A DNA stretch of 64,000 bases from Candidatus Eremiobacterota bacterium (GCA_019235885.1 JAFAKB010000011.1:49503-113502); one strand, 5' to 3'; positions 7,613 to 16,160 are shown, counted from the stretch's first letter. The notes: generated by a model from the sequence alone, not told the origin. Numbers and translations are program-made.

Positions 7613-8094
7613 CCGGCGCCCGCGCGAAGCAGCTCGACGATCGCCGCACCGCCCAGATCGTGCGCGGAGGCGAAGCCCAGCACGAGGCGGCCGCTCAGCG
7701 GCGCCAGCGAAACCGCTTGAAAATCCGGCAGCCTTCGTAACACGCGCACCGTTCCGCCCTGGCGCTGCTCGAGCGCCGACCAGATCGCTTCGGCCGGCGC
7801 CGACTCGGCCGCGTGCGGCCACACCGACACCGCAACCGACAAGCGCGTTCGCGTGTACGCGTCGCGCCGTTCCGCCTCGTCCTCGACGAGCAGCACGGAC
7901 GCGGGCCGCCGCGCCGCCAGGTTCGCGGCGTGCGCGGCCAGCCGGCTCACGACGATGCCGAACGCGCCGCCGGCGGGCGCGAACGGCACGTAGCTCAGCA
8001 CTGGGACGCCGCTCTCGTCGATGGTCGCCAGCGCGAGCCACGACTGCGCCGCGATCAGCCGAGCCGCGGCGCCCCGGCGATCTTCTCCCTCCAT
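7609..8094 (-). CDS. Pyridoxamine-5-phosphate-oxidase-like FMN-binding split-barrel protein
   Basis: 161 residues. The N-terminal AAARLIAAQSWLALATIDESGVPVLSYV region, followed by a hydrophobic strand and an Arg-rich RDAYTRTRLSV segment, matches the PNPOx/HugZ split-barrel family. The region 131-150 (FQAVSLAPLSGRLVLGFASA) fits the family's C-terminal strands that close the heme or flavin pocket. Enzymes of this group bind FMN or F420, or degrade heme. The substrate cannot be read from the sequence. Confidence 0.68.
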   Translation of the reverse strand: MEGEDRRGAAARLIAAQSWLALATIDESGVPVLSYVPFAPAGGAFGIVVSRLAAHAANLAARRPASVLLVEDEAERRDAYTRTRLSVAVSVWPHAAESAPAEAIWSALEQRQGGTVRVLRRLPDFQAVSLAPLSGRLVLGFASAHDLGGAAIVELLRAGAG

Positions 8095-8149
8095 GCAGCG
8101 CGATTCGACGACGGCGCCGGAGAAGCGTTCTCCGGGCCGCGCCGCGCGC

Positions 8150-8512
8150 TCAGCCGCCGCGCTCCTCGGGGCTCGGCGGGAGCGGAAAACCGCACAGCTC
8201 GCAATTTCGCAGACGGCGCGGCGGCGGTGGCTGTGGGGCCGGTGCGGGGGCGACCGGGACCGCGACCACCTCCGCTTCGAGCGCCGTGACGAGGCGGAGG
8301 GCGTCTTCCTCGGAGAGTGCCCCGGCCGCGCGCCCGTACGAGCTCGGATAGTACCAGCCGTGGACCAGGAGGGCGAGGCGTTCCTCGCCGCGGCGCTCGA
8401 CCTCCGCGGCCAGCTCGGCCGGGGTCAGTCCCGACGCTGCCAGGGGCAGTAGCCCCCGCGCGCTCGCGGCGTGCACCGCGCGCAGCCACAGGACGGCCGC
8501 GCTCGGGCTCAC
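8150..8512 (-). CDS. Small protein with C-terminal CxxC motif, last gene of MoxR operon
   Basis: 120 residues from GTG 8512, whose GTGA overlaps the stop of the preceding gene. The first half is helical (AAVLWLRAVHAASARG, then TPAELAAEVERRGEERLALL); a Pro-rich linker (APAPQPPPPRR) leads to NCELCGFPLPPSPEE. The single CELC pair could be half of a zinc site or a redox pair. Longer upstream translations in this frame are shadows of the 129-residue gene. Function is unknown; operon position suggests a role with MoxR and the DUF58 protein. Confidence 0.55.
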   Translation of the reverse strand: MSPSAAVLWLRAVHAASARGLLPLAASGLTPAELAAEVERRGEERLALLVHGWYYPSSYGRAAGALSEEDALRLVTALEAEVVAVPVAPAPAPQPPPPRRLRNCELCGFPLPPSPEERGG

Positions 8513-8898
8513 CGGCGCGCTCCGCGAGAGCCCGGCAGGGCGTGGCGCAGCAGGAACACCACCGCGAGCGCCGCCACGGCGAGCGCGTCGATGACGAGAG
8601 CCGGCAGGGTCAGCAGGCCCCACAGCGTCGGCGGTTGCGCCGGCCCGGCGCCGATCGAAGCCGCACCGGGCGGAGCGGCAACGGGGCGCGGCGTTGCGGC
8701 GCTGGCAGCGGTCGGCGGCGCGCCGAAGCGCGCGGGCGGCGCCGTTGCCACCGCGGCGGGGCCGGCCGCGCGTGGATGGCGCGGCAGCGTCGCGAGCCAT
8801 GCCAGGAGGAGCGAGAGCACGAGCGCGGCGAGCGCGACCGCGGCGAGCGCCAGCGCCGAGCGGCGCTCCCCGCTAGTCGAGCCGGCAAATGACGGCAT
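8509..8898 (-). CDS. Small two-helix membrane protein of MoxR operon
   Basis: 129 residues, ATG 8898, overlapping the preceding gene by 26 bases. It has two membrane segments: residues ~15-38 (ALAAVALAALVLSLLLAWLA) and ~95-118 (LLTLPALVIDALAVAALAVVFLL). An Ala/Pro-rich loop of about 55 residues joins them and probably lies outside the cytoplasm. No catalytic motif is seen. It is inferred to be a membrane component of the MoxR/DUF58 system. Confidence 0.55.
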   Translation of the reverse strand: MPSFAGSTSGERRSALALAAVALAALVLSLLLAWLATLPRHPRAAGPAAVATAPPARFGAPPTAASAATPRPVAAPPGAASIGAGPAQPPTLWGLLTLPALVIDALAVAALAVVFLLRHALPGSRGARR

Positions 8899-9730
8899 GG
8901 TGATGCGAACGGTCCAGCAACGGCACGATGCTCTGAGGCAGCGTCAGCACGCCCCGGGGGCGCGCCAGCAGCTCGGCTCGCCGAATGCGGCCGGCCACCA
9001 CGCAGACGCCGAGGTAGGCGACGGCGAGCGCGGCGATCTCCGCCCGAACGGCCGGCGCCAGCGCCGCGGCGTCGAAGCCCGCGGCGTACGCGCACGCGAG
9101 CAGCAGCGCAGCGAGCGCGCCCCACGTCAACACCTGCGCGCGAAGGCGCCAGACCGGCGCGATCGCCCACACGGCGGCGAGTCCGGCGGCGGCCGCGAGG
9201 ATGCCGCCGGCCAGCCGCAGCACGACCGGCGGATACGCCGGCATCCGTTCGCCGAACAAGACGCCGACCGCGAGGGCCGGCAGCGCGGCGCGAGCGCGTC
9301 CGCCGCCGCTCAGCGCGAGCGCCGCCCCGGCGAGCAGCGCGGTCACGATGACCCCCAGATCCAGGCGCGTCCACAGCGCGGGGATCGCCACCAGCGCGAG
9401 CCCGGCGAGCGCGGCGCGCCAGCTCGCCGCGGCGCCGTGCCGGGTCGACCACGGCAGCGCGCGCGCCCCCGCGACGGCCAGCACGGCGAACGCCCACACC
9501 GTCGGCCACTCGCCGCGCGCGTTGAGCGCGCCCGCGCCGGTCACCGCGGCGTATGCGGCGGCCGCGACCACGGCCGTCGCGACGTGCAGCAGCCGGTCCG
9601 AGGCGAGCACCTCGAGCCGCACCTCGGCTTGCGCGTCGTCGGTGTACCGGGCGATCTCCGCCTGCGCCCGCAGCAGGTGCGGTTCTTTGCCGTAGAACGC
9701 CGGGTCGGCGCGGCGCAGCCAGTCGATCAC
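8873..9730 (-). CDS. Polytopic membrane protein of MoxR operon
   Basis: 285 residues from GTG 9730, whose GTGA overlaps the DUF58 stop. An amphipathic N-terminus (WLRRADPAFYGKEPHLLRAQAEIARYTD) is followed by about eight short hydrophobic segments and a charged tail. Much of the sequence is Ala/Leu-rich, so the exact number of helices is uncertain. MoxR clusters often carry such membrane proteins together with DUF58, VWA or transglutaminase proteins. No such extra domain is seen here. Confidence 0.6.
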   Translation of the reverse strand: MIDWLRRADPAFYGKEPHLLRAQAEIARYTDDAQAEVRLEVLASDRLLHVATAVVAAAAYAAVTGAGALNARGEWPTVWAFAVLAVAGARALPWSTRHGAAASWRAALAGLALVAIPALWTRLDLGVIVTALLAGAALALSGGGRARAALPALAVGVLFGERMPAYPPVVLRLAGGILAAAAGLAAVWAIAPVWRLRAQVLTWGALAALLLACAYAAGFDAAALAPAVRAEIAALAVAYLGVCVVAGRIRRAELLARPRGVLTLPQSIVPLLDRSHHHAVICRLD

Positions 9731-10890
9731 GCTCCGACGACCTCGCGGGTGAAGACCGGGACGTGGTCGGGCGTCAGCGTCACCATCGAAAGCCGCTGCT
9801 GCTCCAGCGCTTCGCGCGAGCGCAGGCTCACGAAGATGACGGCCGCGCCGTGGCGGCGGACTTCGCCGAGCAGTGCGCGCACGACCGTCGCGCGGTCTCC
9901 GCGCAATCCGACGTGCGCCAGCTCGCGGTCGAGACGATCGAGATCGGCGTCGAGCGGCCGCACCCGGAGCGACAAGAGATCGTGCTTTCCGCGCTGGCAG
10001 ACGAACCGCACGGTCAGGCGCCGCGCCGCGAACGCGCGGCACAGCGCCGAGACGAACGCGATCGCTTTCTCGAAGCGGTAGCGGTGCAGCTCTTCGTTGC
10101 CGTCGAGCGGCGGCGCGGTGTCGAGCACGACGCTCAGATCGTCGCGGCTCGGATCTCTGAACTCGCGCACGAAGAACTGGTTCGGATCGGGCGCGCGCAG
10201 CGAGAGCACGCGATGGATCGTCTTCGGCGAGTCGCCGGGCCGGTATTCGCGCGAGCCGACGTACTCCTCGATCGCCGCCGGCAGCATCTGAAAGCGCGCG
10301 CCGGCGACGTGCCGCCCGGCGAGCAGCGCTTCGACGAACGGGTGCAGCTGATAGACCGCCGGCAGGACGTTGACGGCGTAGACTCGGTCGAAGAGCGCGG
10401 TCGCGCGTATCGCGCTGCCCGGAAGCTCGACGGCGGCGCGGAACGGTCCGACGAGCAGCGTCCCGCGCTGCTTCGCCATCACCTGCCAGTGGGTCGTCGT
10501 GGCGCGGCCGACCCCGAGCATCGGAATCTCCGCCCACGGGCCGACGTCGAGCGCGACGCCGGCGGCCGAGATGCGCGCCTTCGTCAGGACGCCGATCGCC
10601 GGAAACAGACGCCCGACGTTGGCGAGCGTGAAGCCCAAGCGAAACGTGCTCAGCGCGCGGGTGTGCGCCGGCAGCTCGGCGCCGGCGGCGCGCAGCGCGC
10701 GCGCCGCGGCATACGAAATCGTCGTCGCCAGCGCGACCCACAGCAGCGGAAACGCGCCGGCGAACACGACCAGCGCGCGCAGCGCGGGGTGCGCCGTTCC
10801 GGCGAGCGCGAGCACGACGAACGACAGCGCGAACGCGGCCAGACCGGCCGGCGGCGCGAGCGTCAAGTCGATGCGGGACGCGCGCTCCAT
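9727..10890 (-). CDS. DUF58-family membrane protein, MoxR-associated
   Basis: 387 residues from ATG 10890. Two transmembrane helices lie at about residues 12-55. The DUF58 signature SREYRPGDSPKTIHRVLSLR (about 218-237) is followed by FFVREF and a VWA-like tail with LSVVLDTAPP. DUF58 proteins act with MoxR ATPases, which are thought to chaperone metal insertion or assembly of envelope complexes; the exact client here is unknown. The gene lies 11 bases downstream of moxR. Confidence 0.82.
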   Translation of the reverse strand: MERASRIDLTLAPPAGLAAFALSFVVLALAGTAHPALRALVVFAGAFPLLWVALATTISYAAARALRAAGAELPAHTRALSTFRLGFTLANVGRLFPAIGVLTKARISAAGVALDVGPWAEIPMLGVGRATTTHWQVMAKQRGTLLVGPFRAAVELPGSAIRATALFDRVYAVNVLPAVYQLHPFVEALLAGRHVAGARFQMLPAAIEEYVGSREYRPGDSPKTIHRVLSLRAPDPNQFFVREFRDPSRDDLSVVLDTAPPLDGNEELHRYRFEKAIAFVSALCRAFAARRLTVRFVCQRGKHDLLSLRVRPLDADLDRLDRELAHVGLRGDRATVVRALLGEVRRHGAAVIFVSLRSREALEQQRLSMVTLTPDHVPVFTREVVGA

Positions 10891-10901
10891 CTCCGCGCCG
10901 T

Positions 10902-11852
10902 TCAGCGGGGAGCCGGGATCAGCTCGACGAGCCGCTTCACGATCTGCGTCTTCCACTCGGTCATGCTCATGACCGATTCCGGCATCATCTTCGGGATCAC
11001 GCGGTGCGGCAGCGTGTGCACGAACAGCGCCTTGACGTCGTCGGGGACGACGTATTCGCGCCCTTGCACGAGCGCGTACGCGCGGGCGAGCTGCATCAGC
11101 TGCAGCGCCGCGCGCGGGCTCGCGCCGAGCGCGAGCTCCTCCGCCACGCGGCTTTGCCGCACCGCCGCCGCGATGTAGCGCAGCAGCCGCTCGTCGACGA
11201 CGACGTGCGCGACGAGCGCGATCAGCGAACGCACGCGCTCGACGGAGAGCACTGCGCCGACGCGGTTCAGCGGATCGTCGGCCATCCGGTCGCCGAGGAT
11301 CTCGACCTCTTCGCTCTCGCTCGGATAGCCGGGCGAGAGCAGGAGCTGGAAGCGGTCGAGCTGCGCTTCGGGCAGATCGTTCACGCCGGAGTGCTCGATC
11401 GGGTTCTGCGTCGCGATCACCATGAACGGATCGGGGAGCGGGTAGGTGCGGCCGTCGACGGTGACCTGCGTCTCGCCCATCGCTTCCAGCAGCGCGCTCT
11501 GCGTGCGCGGCATCGCGCGGTTGAGCTCGTCCGCGAGCACGATGTTCGCGAACACCGCGCCCGGGACGAAGCGCTCCTTGCGCGGGTCGACGTAGCCGGT
11601 GACGTCGACCGGCAGCAGATCGGGCGTGCACTGGATGCGCTTGAAGTCGCACGAGATCGAGCGGGCCAGCGTGCGCGCGAGCATCGTCTTCGCGACGCCC
11701 GGCCGGTCTTCGAGCAGCACGTGACCGCGCGAGAGCAGCGCCGCGACGACGAGCCGCACGACCTCGCGCTTTCCGACGATGACGCGTTCGATGTTGGCGA
11801 TGAGCCCTTCGACGTCGGCGTGGGCCGCTTCGAAGGTGGCGTCGCGCGTCAC
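10902..11852 (-). CDS. MoxR-type AAA+ ATPase
   Basis: 316 residues from GTG 11852 (GTGA overlap with the upstream membrane gene). The Walker A region reads LLEDRPGVAKTMLA (usual form EGxPGVAKT), Walker B reads IVLADELNRA, and sensor 1 is VIATQNPIEHSG. The C-terminal lid contains GASPRAALQLMQLARAYA, typical of MoxR. These ATPases remodel or activate partner proteins together with DUF58/VWA proteins. A nearby client could be the respiratory enzymes, but nothing in the sequence proves this. Confidence 0.92.
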   Translation of the reverse strand: MTRDATFEAAHADVEGLIANIERVIVGKREVVRLVVAALLSRGHVLLEDRPGVAKTMLARTLARSISCDFKRIQCTPDLLPVDVTGYVDPRKERFVPGAVFANIVLADELNRAMPRTQSALLEAMGETQVTVDGRTYPLPDPFMVIATQNPIEHSGVNDLPEAQLDRFQLLLSPGYPSESEEVEILGDRMADDPLNRVGAVLSVERVRSLIALVAHVVVDERLLRYIAAAVRQSRVAEELALGASPRAALQLMQLARAYALVQGREYVVPDDVKALFVHTLPHRVIPKMMPESVMSMTEWKTQIVKRLVELIPAPR

Positions 11853-12553
11853 TTCGCGCTTCCGTGCGGCTCGTGCGCGGGGACGAGCGCGGTCGGCAGG
11901 CTGCCGGAGACGAGCGGGACGATCCACCGCGACGCCAACGCGAGGATGAACGCGACGGCGATGATGCCGGCCGCGACGGCGATCGCCGAGGTCGAGTCGA
12001 GATCGGCGGCCAGCCGTTTGCCGACGGCTCCGAACAGCGCAGCGATTCCGGCGTCGCCGCCCATCACGGCATCGCGCGGATGGAACAGGTACAGCACCAG
12101 AAAGACGCCGAACCAGCGCGCCCCGCCGCCGACGATGCGCGCCGGCTGCGCGCTCCACGTCGAGCGCGGCCAGATGCGCGCCGCGGCGACGCGCGCCAGG
12201 AAATCGGCCGCGGCAAAGATCGCCATGACGCCGGCGAGCGCCGAAGCGGCGAGCACCGCGTTCGCGAACGTCACCCCGCTCTCGTAACCGGCCGCCACGA
12301 ACGGCAACAGCACGAGGAATGCGAGCGCGCCGGCGGCGAGCGCGTCGGCGGCGCGTCCGAACGCTTCGGTTCGCGCGTGCAGCCGCGCGCAGCGCGCGCA
12401 GCGCAGCTCGGGATCGAAATCGTCCGCGCCGCCGCGCGCGAACACGAGAAACCAAGCGCCGAGCGCAGCGGCCTCGAGCACCAGCAGCAGCGCGAACGGC
12501 ACGTAGCGCGGCACCACCGGGACGAGACCGAGCGGCGATTCCGCCGCGCTCAC
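11849..12553 (-). CDS. Multi-pass membrane protein at head of MoxR operon
   Basis: 234 residues from GTG 12553; a longer reading from ATG 12613 is possible but would share its start bases with the divergent gene at 12612. Five or six hydrophobic helices are visible (for example PFALLLVLEAAALGAWFLVF and AIAVAAGIIAVAFILALASR). Two Cys in a CARCARLH motif near residue 53 lie in a loop after the first helix. GTG 12553 overlaps the stop of a nine-codon ORF, the same GTGA coupling used elsewhere in this operon. Function unknown. Confidence 0.6.
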   Translation of the reverse strand: MSAAESPLGLVPVVPRYVPFALLLVLEAAALGAWFLVFARGGADDFDPELRCARCARLHARTEAFGRAADALAAGALAFLVLLPFVAAGYESGVTFANAVLAASALAGVMAIFAAADFLARVAAARIWPRSTWSAQPARIVGGGARWFGVFLVLYLFHPRDAVMGGDAGIAALFGAVGKRLAADLDSTSAIAVAAGIIAVAFILALASRWIVPLVSGSLPTALVPAHEPHGSAK

Positions 12554-12579
12554 GTTGCGCGAGCCTTGAGCAAGGGCAT
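12550..12579 (-). other. Possible nine-residue leader ORF coupled to the MoxR operon
   Basis: ATG 12579 has a GGAAG Shine-Dalgarno five bases upstream and reads MPLLKARAT before TGA. The TGA shares GTGA with the GTG start of the 234-residue membrane gene. Such a unit could couple or regulate translation of the operon. It is very short and may be chance. Confidence 0.3.
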
Positions 12580-12611
12580 GGGTCTTCCTATTCCCGGCGA
12601 AAAGCGGCGTC

Positions 12612-13139
12612 ATGGGCCCGGACGAACCGATCGAGCTGCCGGGGCTGTCGGCACAGCGCAGGGGTCCGAGCGCGGCGGTCTGCGCGAGCGGACACGTCCT
12701 TGCGTGGTTCGTCGAAGGCCCGATCGAAGAGACCTATTGCCCGAAGTGCGGCGATCCGATCCTGTTCGCGTGCGAGGCGTGCGGGCGGCCGTTGCCTCCC
12801 GACGCCGAGATGCTCCAGTGGGTGCCGTATCACGGAAACTGCATCTACTGCGGCCAGCCGTATCCGTGGCGAGCGGCGGAGATCGAGCGCGCGAAACGCT
12901 CGCTGGCGGAATACGCGGAGACCGAGCACTGGAGCGAGCCGGTGCAGGCCCGCGCGAACGAGCTGCTCGCCGACGTCGCGGCGGACCGGATCGCGCCCTC
13001 GGCCGTCGTCGCCGGGGTGAAGTGGCTCGAGCAGCACGCCGGCGAACATGCGCCGGCGACGATCCTCGACGCGATCGAACGGCTCGGAAGCGCGACGCTC
13101 AAACAAGCGCTGCGGCCGAGCTTTCCGGGGATTTTCTAA
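12612..13139 (+). CDS. DUF2321-like zinc-ribbon protein
   Basis: 175 residues. Four Cys sites fit two zinc ribbons: AVCASGHV, TYCPKCGDP, ACEACGRPLP and NCIYCGQPYPW. The second half is helical (ERAKRSLAEYAETEHWSE and DAIERLGSATLKQALRP). The pattern matches the uncharacterised DUF2321 family, in which a short Cys-rich head precedes a helical tail. ATG 12612 shares bases with an alternative start of the divergent membrane gene. Function is unknown; nucleic-acid or protein binding is a guess. Confidence 0.65.
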   Translation: MGPDEPIELPGLSAQRRGPSAAVCASGHVLAWFVEGPIEETYCPKCGDPILFACEACGRPLPPDAEMLQWVPYHGNCIYCGQPYPWRAAEIERAKRSLAEYAETEHWSEPVQARANELLADVAADRIAPSAVVAGVKWLEQHAGEHAPATILDAIERLGSATLKQALRPSFPGIF

Positions 13140-13453
13140 GCACCCGCATCGGGCGCGTAGTCTTCCCCGTTGGCGCGGTAGATGTCGGCGACCGACACCG
13201 GGGCCGCCGGAAACATCGACGTGGTGACGATCAGCATCGCCGCGTCCTTGTTGACGCCGTGCTCGGCGTTGAACGTCTCGACCGCCTTTTGCGCGGCGGC
13301 ATAGTCGGTGCCGTAATCCCAGTCCGTCGCCCGAAAACCCGGCTCGTGCGCCGTCACGAAAGCCGGGTAGAAGTGGCGCTCGCCGTCGGCGTGGCTCCTG
13401 CTCAGGTTCTCGGTGACGAAAAGGCAAGCCGGCTTGCCGTCGATCGTGTACAT
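13136..13453 (-). CDS. Orphan 105-residue protein
   Basis: ATG 13453 begins MYTIDGKPACLFVTENLSR. The protein is soluble and mixed alpha/beta, with one Cys near residue 10, several aromatic residues (HFYPAFV, ATDWDYGTDYAAA) and a segment AAAQKAVETFNAEHG that looks like a helix. The tail is acidic. It has no signal peptide or membrane segment, and its stop overlaps the DUF2321-like gene by four bases. Function unknown. Confidence 0.55.
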   Translation of the reverse strand: MYTIDGKPACLFVTENLSRSHADGERHFYPAFVTAHEPGFRATDWDYGTDYAAAQKAVETFNAEHGVNKDAAMLIVTTSMFPAAPVSVADIYRANGEDYAPDAGA

Positions 13454-13469
13454 GTCGTCGCTTCTTACG

Positions 13470-14036
13470 TCAGCGCCCGCGCGACGGCGCAAAAGCGACG
13501 AACCGGATGCTTCGCTTCACGCTCATCAGGACGTCGAGCGCGTCCGAGGCTTGGGTGAACTCGCCGAGCGCCTCGAACGCTTGCGCTTGACCTCGCCAGG
13601 CCTGGGCGAGGATGATCTGCCGGTCGAGCTCGTCGACGTCGTCGAGCGCTTCCGCGCGCGCCACCGCGTCCTTGAGGCGCGCGAGCGCGCGCTCGTAGTC
13701 GTGCATCTTCAACAGCAGCAGCCCGTAGCCGAGAAACGCGAGGGCCGCTTCCTGCGTCGTCAACTGCGCGGCGACGGCGATCTCCAGCGCTTCGGTCTGA
13801 ATGAACTCCGCCTCCGGGAGCGCGTCGGTGCTCTCCAGGATCCCGGCGTACTGCAAGAGCGCGCGAAACAGGGTCACCGACGCCGGCGGAAGCGAGGCGC
13901 GAGCCGCGCTCATGACGCGGCGCATCAAGTCGACGGCCGTCTTCGGTTCGCCGAGCAGCACCAGCGCCTGCGCGTGGCGATACGCCTCGTCGCGGCGTGC
14001 GGCCCCAGCGTCGCCGTCGTTCGCACCGTCGTTCAT
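13470..14036 (-). CDS. TPR-like helical-repeat protein
   Basis: 188 residues, ATG 14036. Helical pairs resemble tetratricopeptide repeats: AYRHAQALVLLGEPKTAVDL, AFLGYGLLLLKMHDYERALA, and AWRGQAQAFEALGEFTQASD. Such proteins act as scaffolds. There is no export signal, so it is likely cytoplasmic. It lies between the small gene at 13453 and the FNT channel; its partner is not evident. It could belong to the nar island, but nothing links it directly. Confidence 0.6.
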   Translation of the reverse strand: MNDGANDGDAGAARRDEAYRHAQALVLLGEPKTAVDLMRRVMSAARASLPPASVTLFRALLQYAGILESTDALPEAEFIQTEALEIAVAAQLTTQEAALAFLGYGLLLLKMHDYERALARLKDAVARAEALDDVDELDRQIILAQAWRGQAQAFEALGEFTQASDALDVLMSVKRSIRFVAFAPSRGR

Positions 14037-14092
14037 CTGCCGGCCCACCCTCACGCATCCGATTTCGCAGCATGCTCGCGGCCGGTCGCGTC

Positions 14093-15022
14093 CTACGCGG
14101 CGGCGCGCCGAGTCCGGTACGCCCAGCCGACCGCGGCACCCGTCAACAGGAAGCCGCCGACGAAGTTGCCGATCGTCACCGGCAGCTCGTTCCACAGCCA
14201 CCAATCGGTCAGCGTGATGTGGGCTCCGTAGAGCATCGCGGACGGCATGACGAACATGTTGACGACCAAGTGCTCCCAGCCCATCGAGAAGAACATGTAG
14301 ATCGGGATGAACGTCGCGATCGCTTTGCCGATCACCGAGCGGGTCGTCATCGGCAGGATCACGCCGAGCGTCACGAACCAGTTGCAGAGAATGCCCTTCA
14401 CGAACGCCGTGAACTGGCCGCTCAGGCCGAACGGCTCGTAGTGCACCGTCTTCGCCAAGGCGGTTTTGATCATCACGCCGGAGATGCCCGGCGCACCCGG
14501 TGCGCCCGTCGTCGGGTTGGGCGGGCCGATCGTCGTATCAGGCGTGTTGCCGACCGTCGTGAGCGCCGCCCACAACAGCCAGGCGACGATCAAGCTCCCG
14601 ATCAAGTTCGCCACGTACACCAGCGAGATCGCTCGCATCATCTTCGCGAACGTCGTGCGGCCTTCGAGAAACGCCAGCGGCACGTAGCAGAAGTAGCCCG
14701 TCGCAAGATCGAGCTGGAGCAGGTTGATGATGACGAATCCGGTCGGGAAGAGCAGCGCGGCGAGGATCGGGATCATCCCCTGCGACGTCCCGAAGAACGC
14801 CATCGCCGTGCCGTAGGCGAGGAACGCCCCGCCGAGCGCGCCGCGGAGCAGAATTTGCCCGGCGGCAAGATTGCCTTTCGCGGCGCCGGTCTCGATCATC
14901 GTGTCGACGAGCTGGGGCGGACGGACGTAGTCCAGGACCGGCGTGCCGTGATACGTGCCGTGGTCCGACGGGGATGCGGGAACCGGACTGCTGAGTGGGT
15001 CGGCGGTCAGCGTTTCTCTCAA
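14093..15022 (-). CDS. Formate/nitrite transporter (FNT) family channel
   Basis: 309 residues, TTG start at 15022 with GGAGG about eight bases upstream. Six transmembrane helices and FNT signatures are visible: VKGILCNWFVTLGVI, and GWEHLVVNMFVMPSAML after the fifth helix. A Gly/Pro/Thr-rich loop (residues ~168-185) is longer than in FocA or NirC. Next to the nar operon the expected role is nitrite export or uptake, as for NirC; formate cannot be excluded. A near-perfect dyad lies 37 bases upstream. Confidence 0.85.
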   Translation of the reverse strand: MRETLTADPLSSPVPASPSDHGTYHGTPVLDYVRPPQLVDTMIETGAAKGNLAAGQILLRGALGGAFLAYGTAMAFFGTSQGMIPILAALLFPTGFVIINLLQLDLATGYFCYVPLAFLEGRTTFAKMMRAISLVYVANLIGSLIVAWLLWAALTTVGNTPDTTIGPPNPTTGAPGAPGISGVMIKTALAKTVHYEPFGLSGQFTAFVKGILCNWFVTLGVILPMTTRSVIGKAIATFIPIYMFFSMGWEHLVVNMFVMPSAMLYGAHITLTDWWLWNELPVTIGNFVGGFLLTGAAVGWAYRTRRAAA

Positions 15023-15058
15023 TGAACAGACCTCCAGCTAAGAGCGCGAGGCCCTTGT

Positions 15059-15072
15059 GTAGGGCACCCTAC
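15059..15072. promoter_or_regulatory. Near-perfect dyad upstream of the FNT gene
   Basis: GTAGGG-ca-CCCTAC, six-base arms and a two-base centre, begins 37 bases upstream of the FNT start codon. It could be an operator. It does not match the FNR/CRP consensus. Evidence is position and symmetry only. Confidence 0.3.
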
Positions 15073-15153
15073 GCGAAGTTCGCGGGCGACGGTTCCGTCA
15101 ACGAGTTACGAGTGTTGCGAGCGCGCGATCGCGCGGCGAGGCGGCCGGCACGT

Positions 15154-15351
15154 TCAGGTGCCGGCGCCTTCGTTACCCTGTCTCTCCTCGCTCTCCGGAT
15201 CGCCGCCTCCCTGAAGCGGCTCGGGCGCCGGCCCGGTGCCGCCCAGCTCGCCCTCGTCCGTGTCCGGAGGAACGTTGCCCGGAAGAACCTGCTCGCACCA
15301 AGGGATGCTCAGTTCGGGCGGGAGCAGGGTCGGCGGATCGAGCGTTTGCAT
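15154..15351 (-). CDS. Small acidic protein between narI and FNT gene
   Basis: 65 residues from ATG 15351, with a GAAGGTG sequence about six bases upstream. The product is Pro/Gly/Glu-rich (PPTLLPPELSIPWCEQVLPG, then an acidic run) with a single Cys. It is not a membrane protein and looks disordered. It is in the same direction as narGHJI, 42 bases after narI, so it may be co-transcribed with it. Function unknown. Confidence 0.45.
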   Translation of the reverse strand: MQTLDPPTLLPPELSIPWCEQVLPGNVPPDTDEGELGGTGPAPEPLQGGGDPESEERQGNEGAGT

Positions 15352-15393
15352 GGGCGCACCTTCAGAAGCAGTGATGATACGGAGAAAACCGGC

Positions 15394-16131
15394 TCAGCCG
15401 CGCAGGTACGGCACGTCGGGTCCGATGCGCTGGCTGCCGGCCGGCGCGGCGTACGGCGTGGTCCGATTGCGGTACCAGATCACGACCTGGTAAGGCCGGA
15501 ACAGATACGTGAGCGGCAGCGTGACGATGTGGATCAGGCGCGTGAACGGGAAGAGCGCCAGGATCACGAACGCGTTGAGCATGTGGATCTTCACCGGCAG
15601 CGGCATCGCCGTGACGTACTGAATCTGCGGATTGAACGCGGCCAGCGAACGCAGCCACGGCACCGAGGTGTGGAGATACCACTCGGAGCCCCAGCGGTAG
15701 AAGTACGCGATCCAGAAGCCCATCACGACCTGCAGCGCGAGCGCCGCGAGGAGTATCCAGTCCATCGGCGTGGTGACGAAGCCCACCCGCACGTTGCTCA
15801 GCCGGCGGAAGATCAGGATCGCCAGCCCGAGCACGGCCATGACCGCCAGCGCCAGGCCCGTCACTTCGAGCACGTAGAGCCGGGTCTGGTCGGCGATCAG
15901 CGCCGCCCACAGCCCGGGGAAGAGAAACCCGAGTATGTGCGGGATCAGGATCAGAATGATCCCGTAGTGCCACATCGTCGATCCCCAGAACAGCAGCCGG
16001 TTCTCCAAGAACTGCGAGGACTGGCTGGAGACCGAGAACCGGTCGCCCCCGTACCGGTACAGCGCGACGATCACGCATACCGCGAGTGCCATGTAGGGGA
16101 AAACTGCCCACAGGAACAGGTCTGACAACAT
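15394..16131 (-). CDS. narI: Respiratory nitrate reductase gamma subunit (cytochrome b)
   Basis: 245 residues, five transmembrane helices, the diheme cytochrome b that takes electrons from quinol and anchors NarGH. Heme ligands expected are His residues in WHYGIILILIPHILG and in KIHMLNAFVILALFPFTRLIH, both present. Start ATG 16131 (MLSDLFLWAVFPYMAL) fits the family. It is the last enzyme gene of narGHJI; a 29-base gap separates it from narJ. Confidence 0.95.
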   Translation of the reverse strand: MLSDLFLWAVFPYMALAVCVIVALYRYGGDRFSVSSQSSQFLENRLLFWGSTMWHYGIILILIPHILGFLFPGLWAALIADQTRLYVLEVTGLALAVMAVLGLAILIFRRLSNVRVGFVTTPMDWILLAALALQVVMGFWIAYFYRWGSEWYLHTSVPWLRSLAAFNPQIQYVTAMPLPVKIHMLNAFVILALFPFTRLIHIVTLPLTYLFRPYQVVIWYRNRTTPYAAPAGSQRIGPDVPYLRG

Positions 16132-16160
16132 GGTTTTCCTCTCCTCGGACGGGTGTGGCT

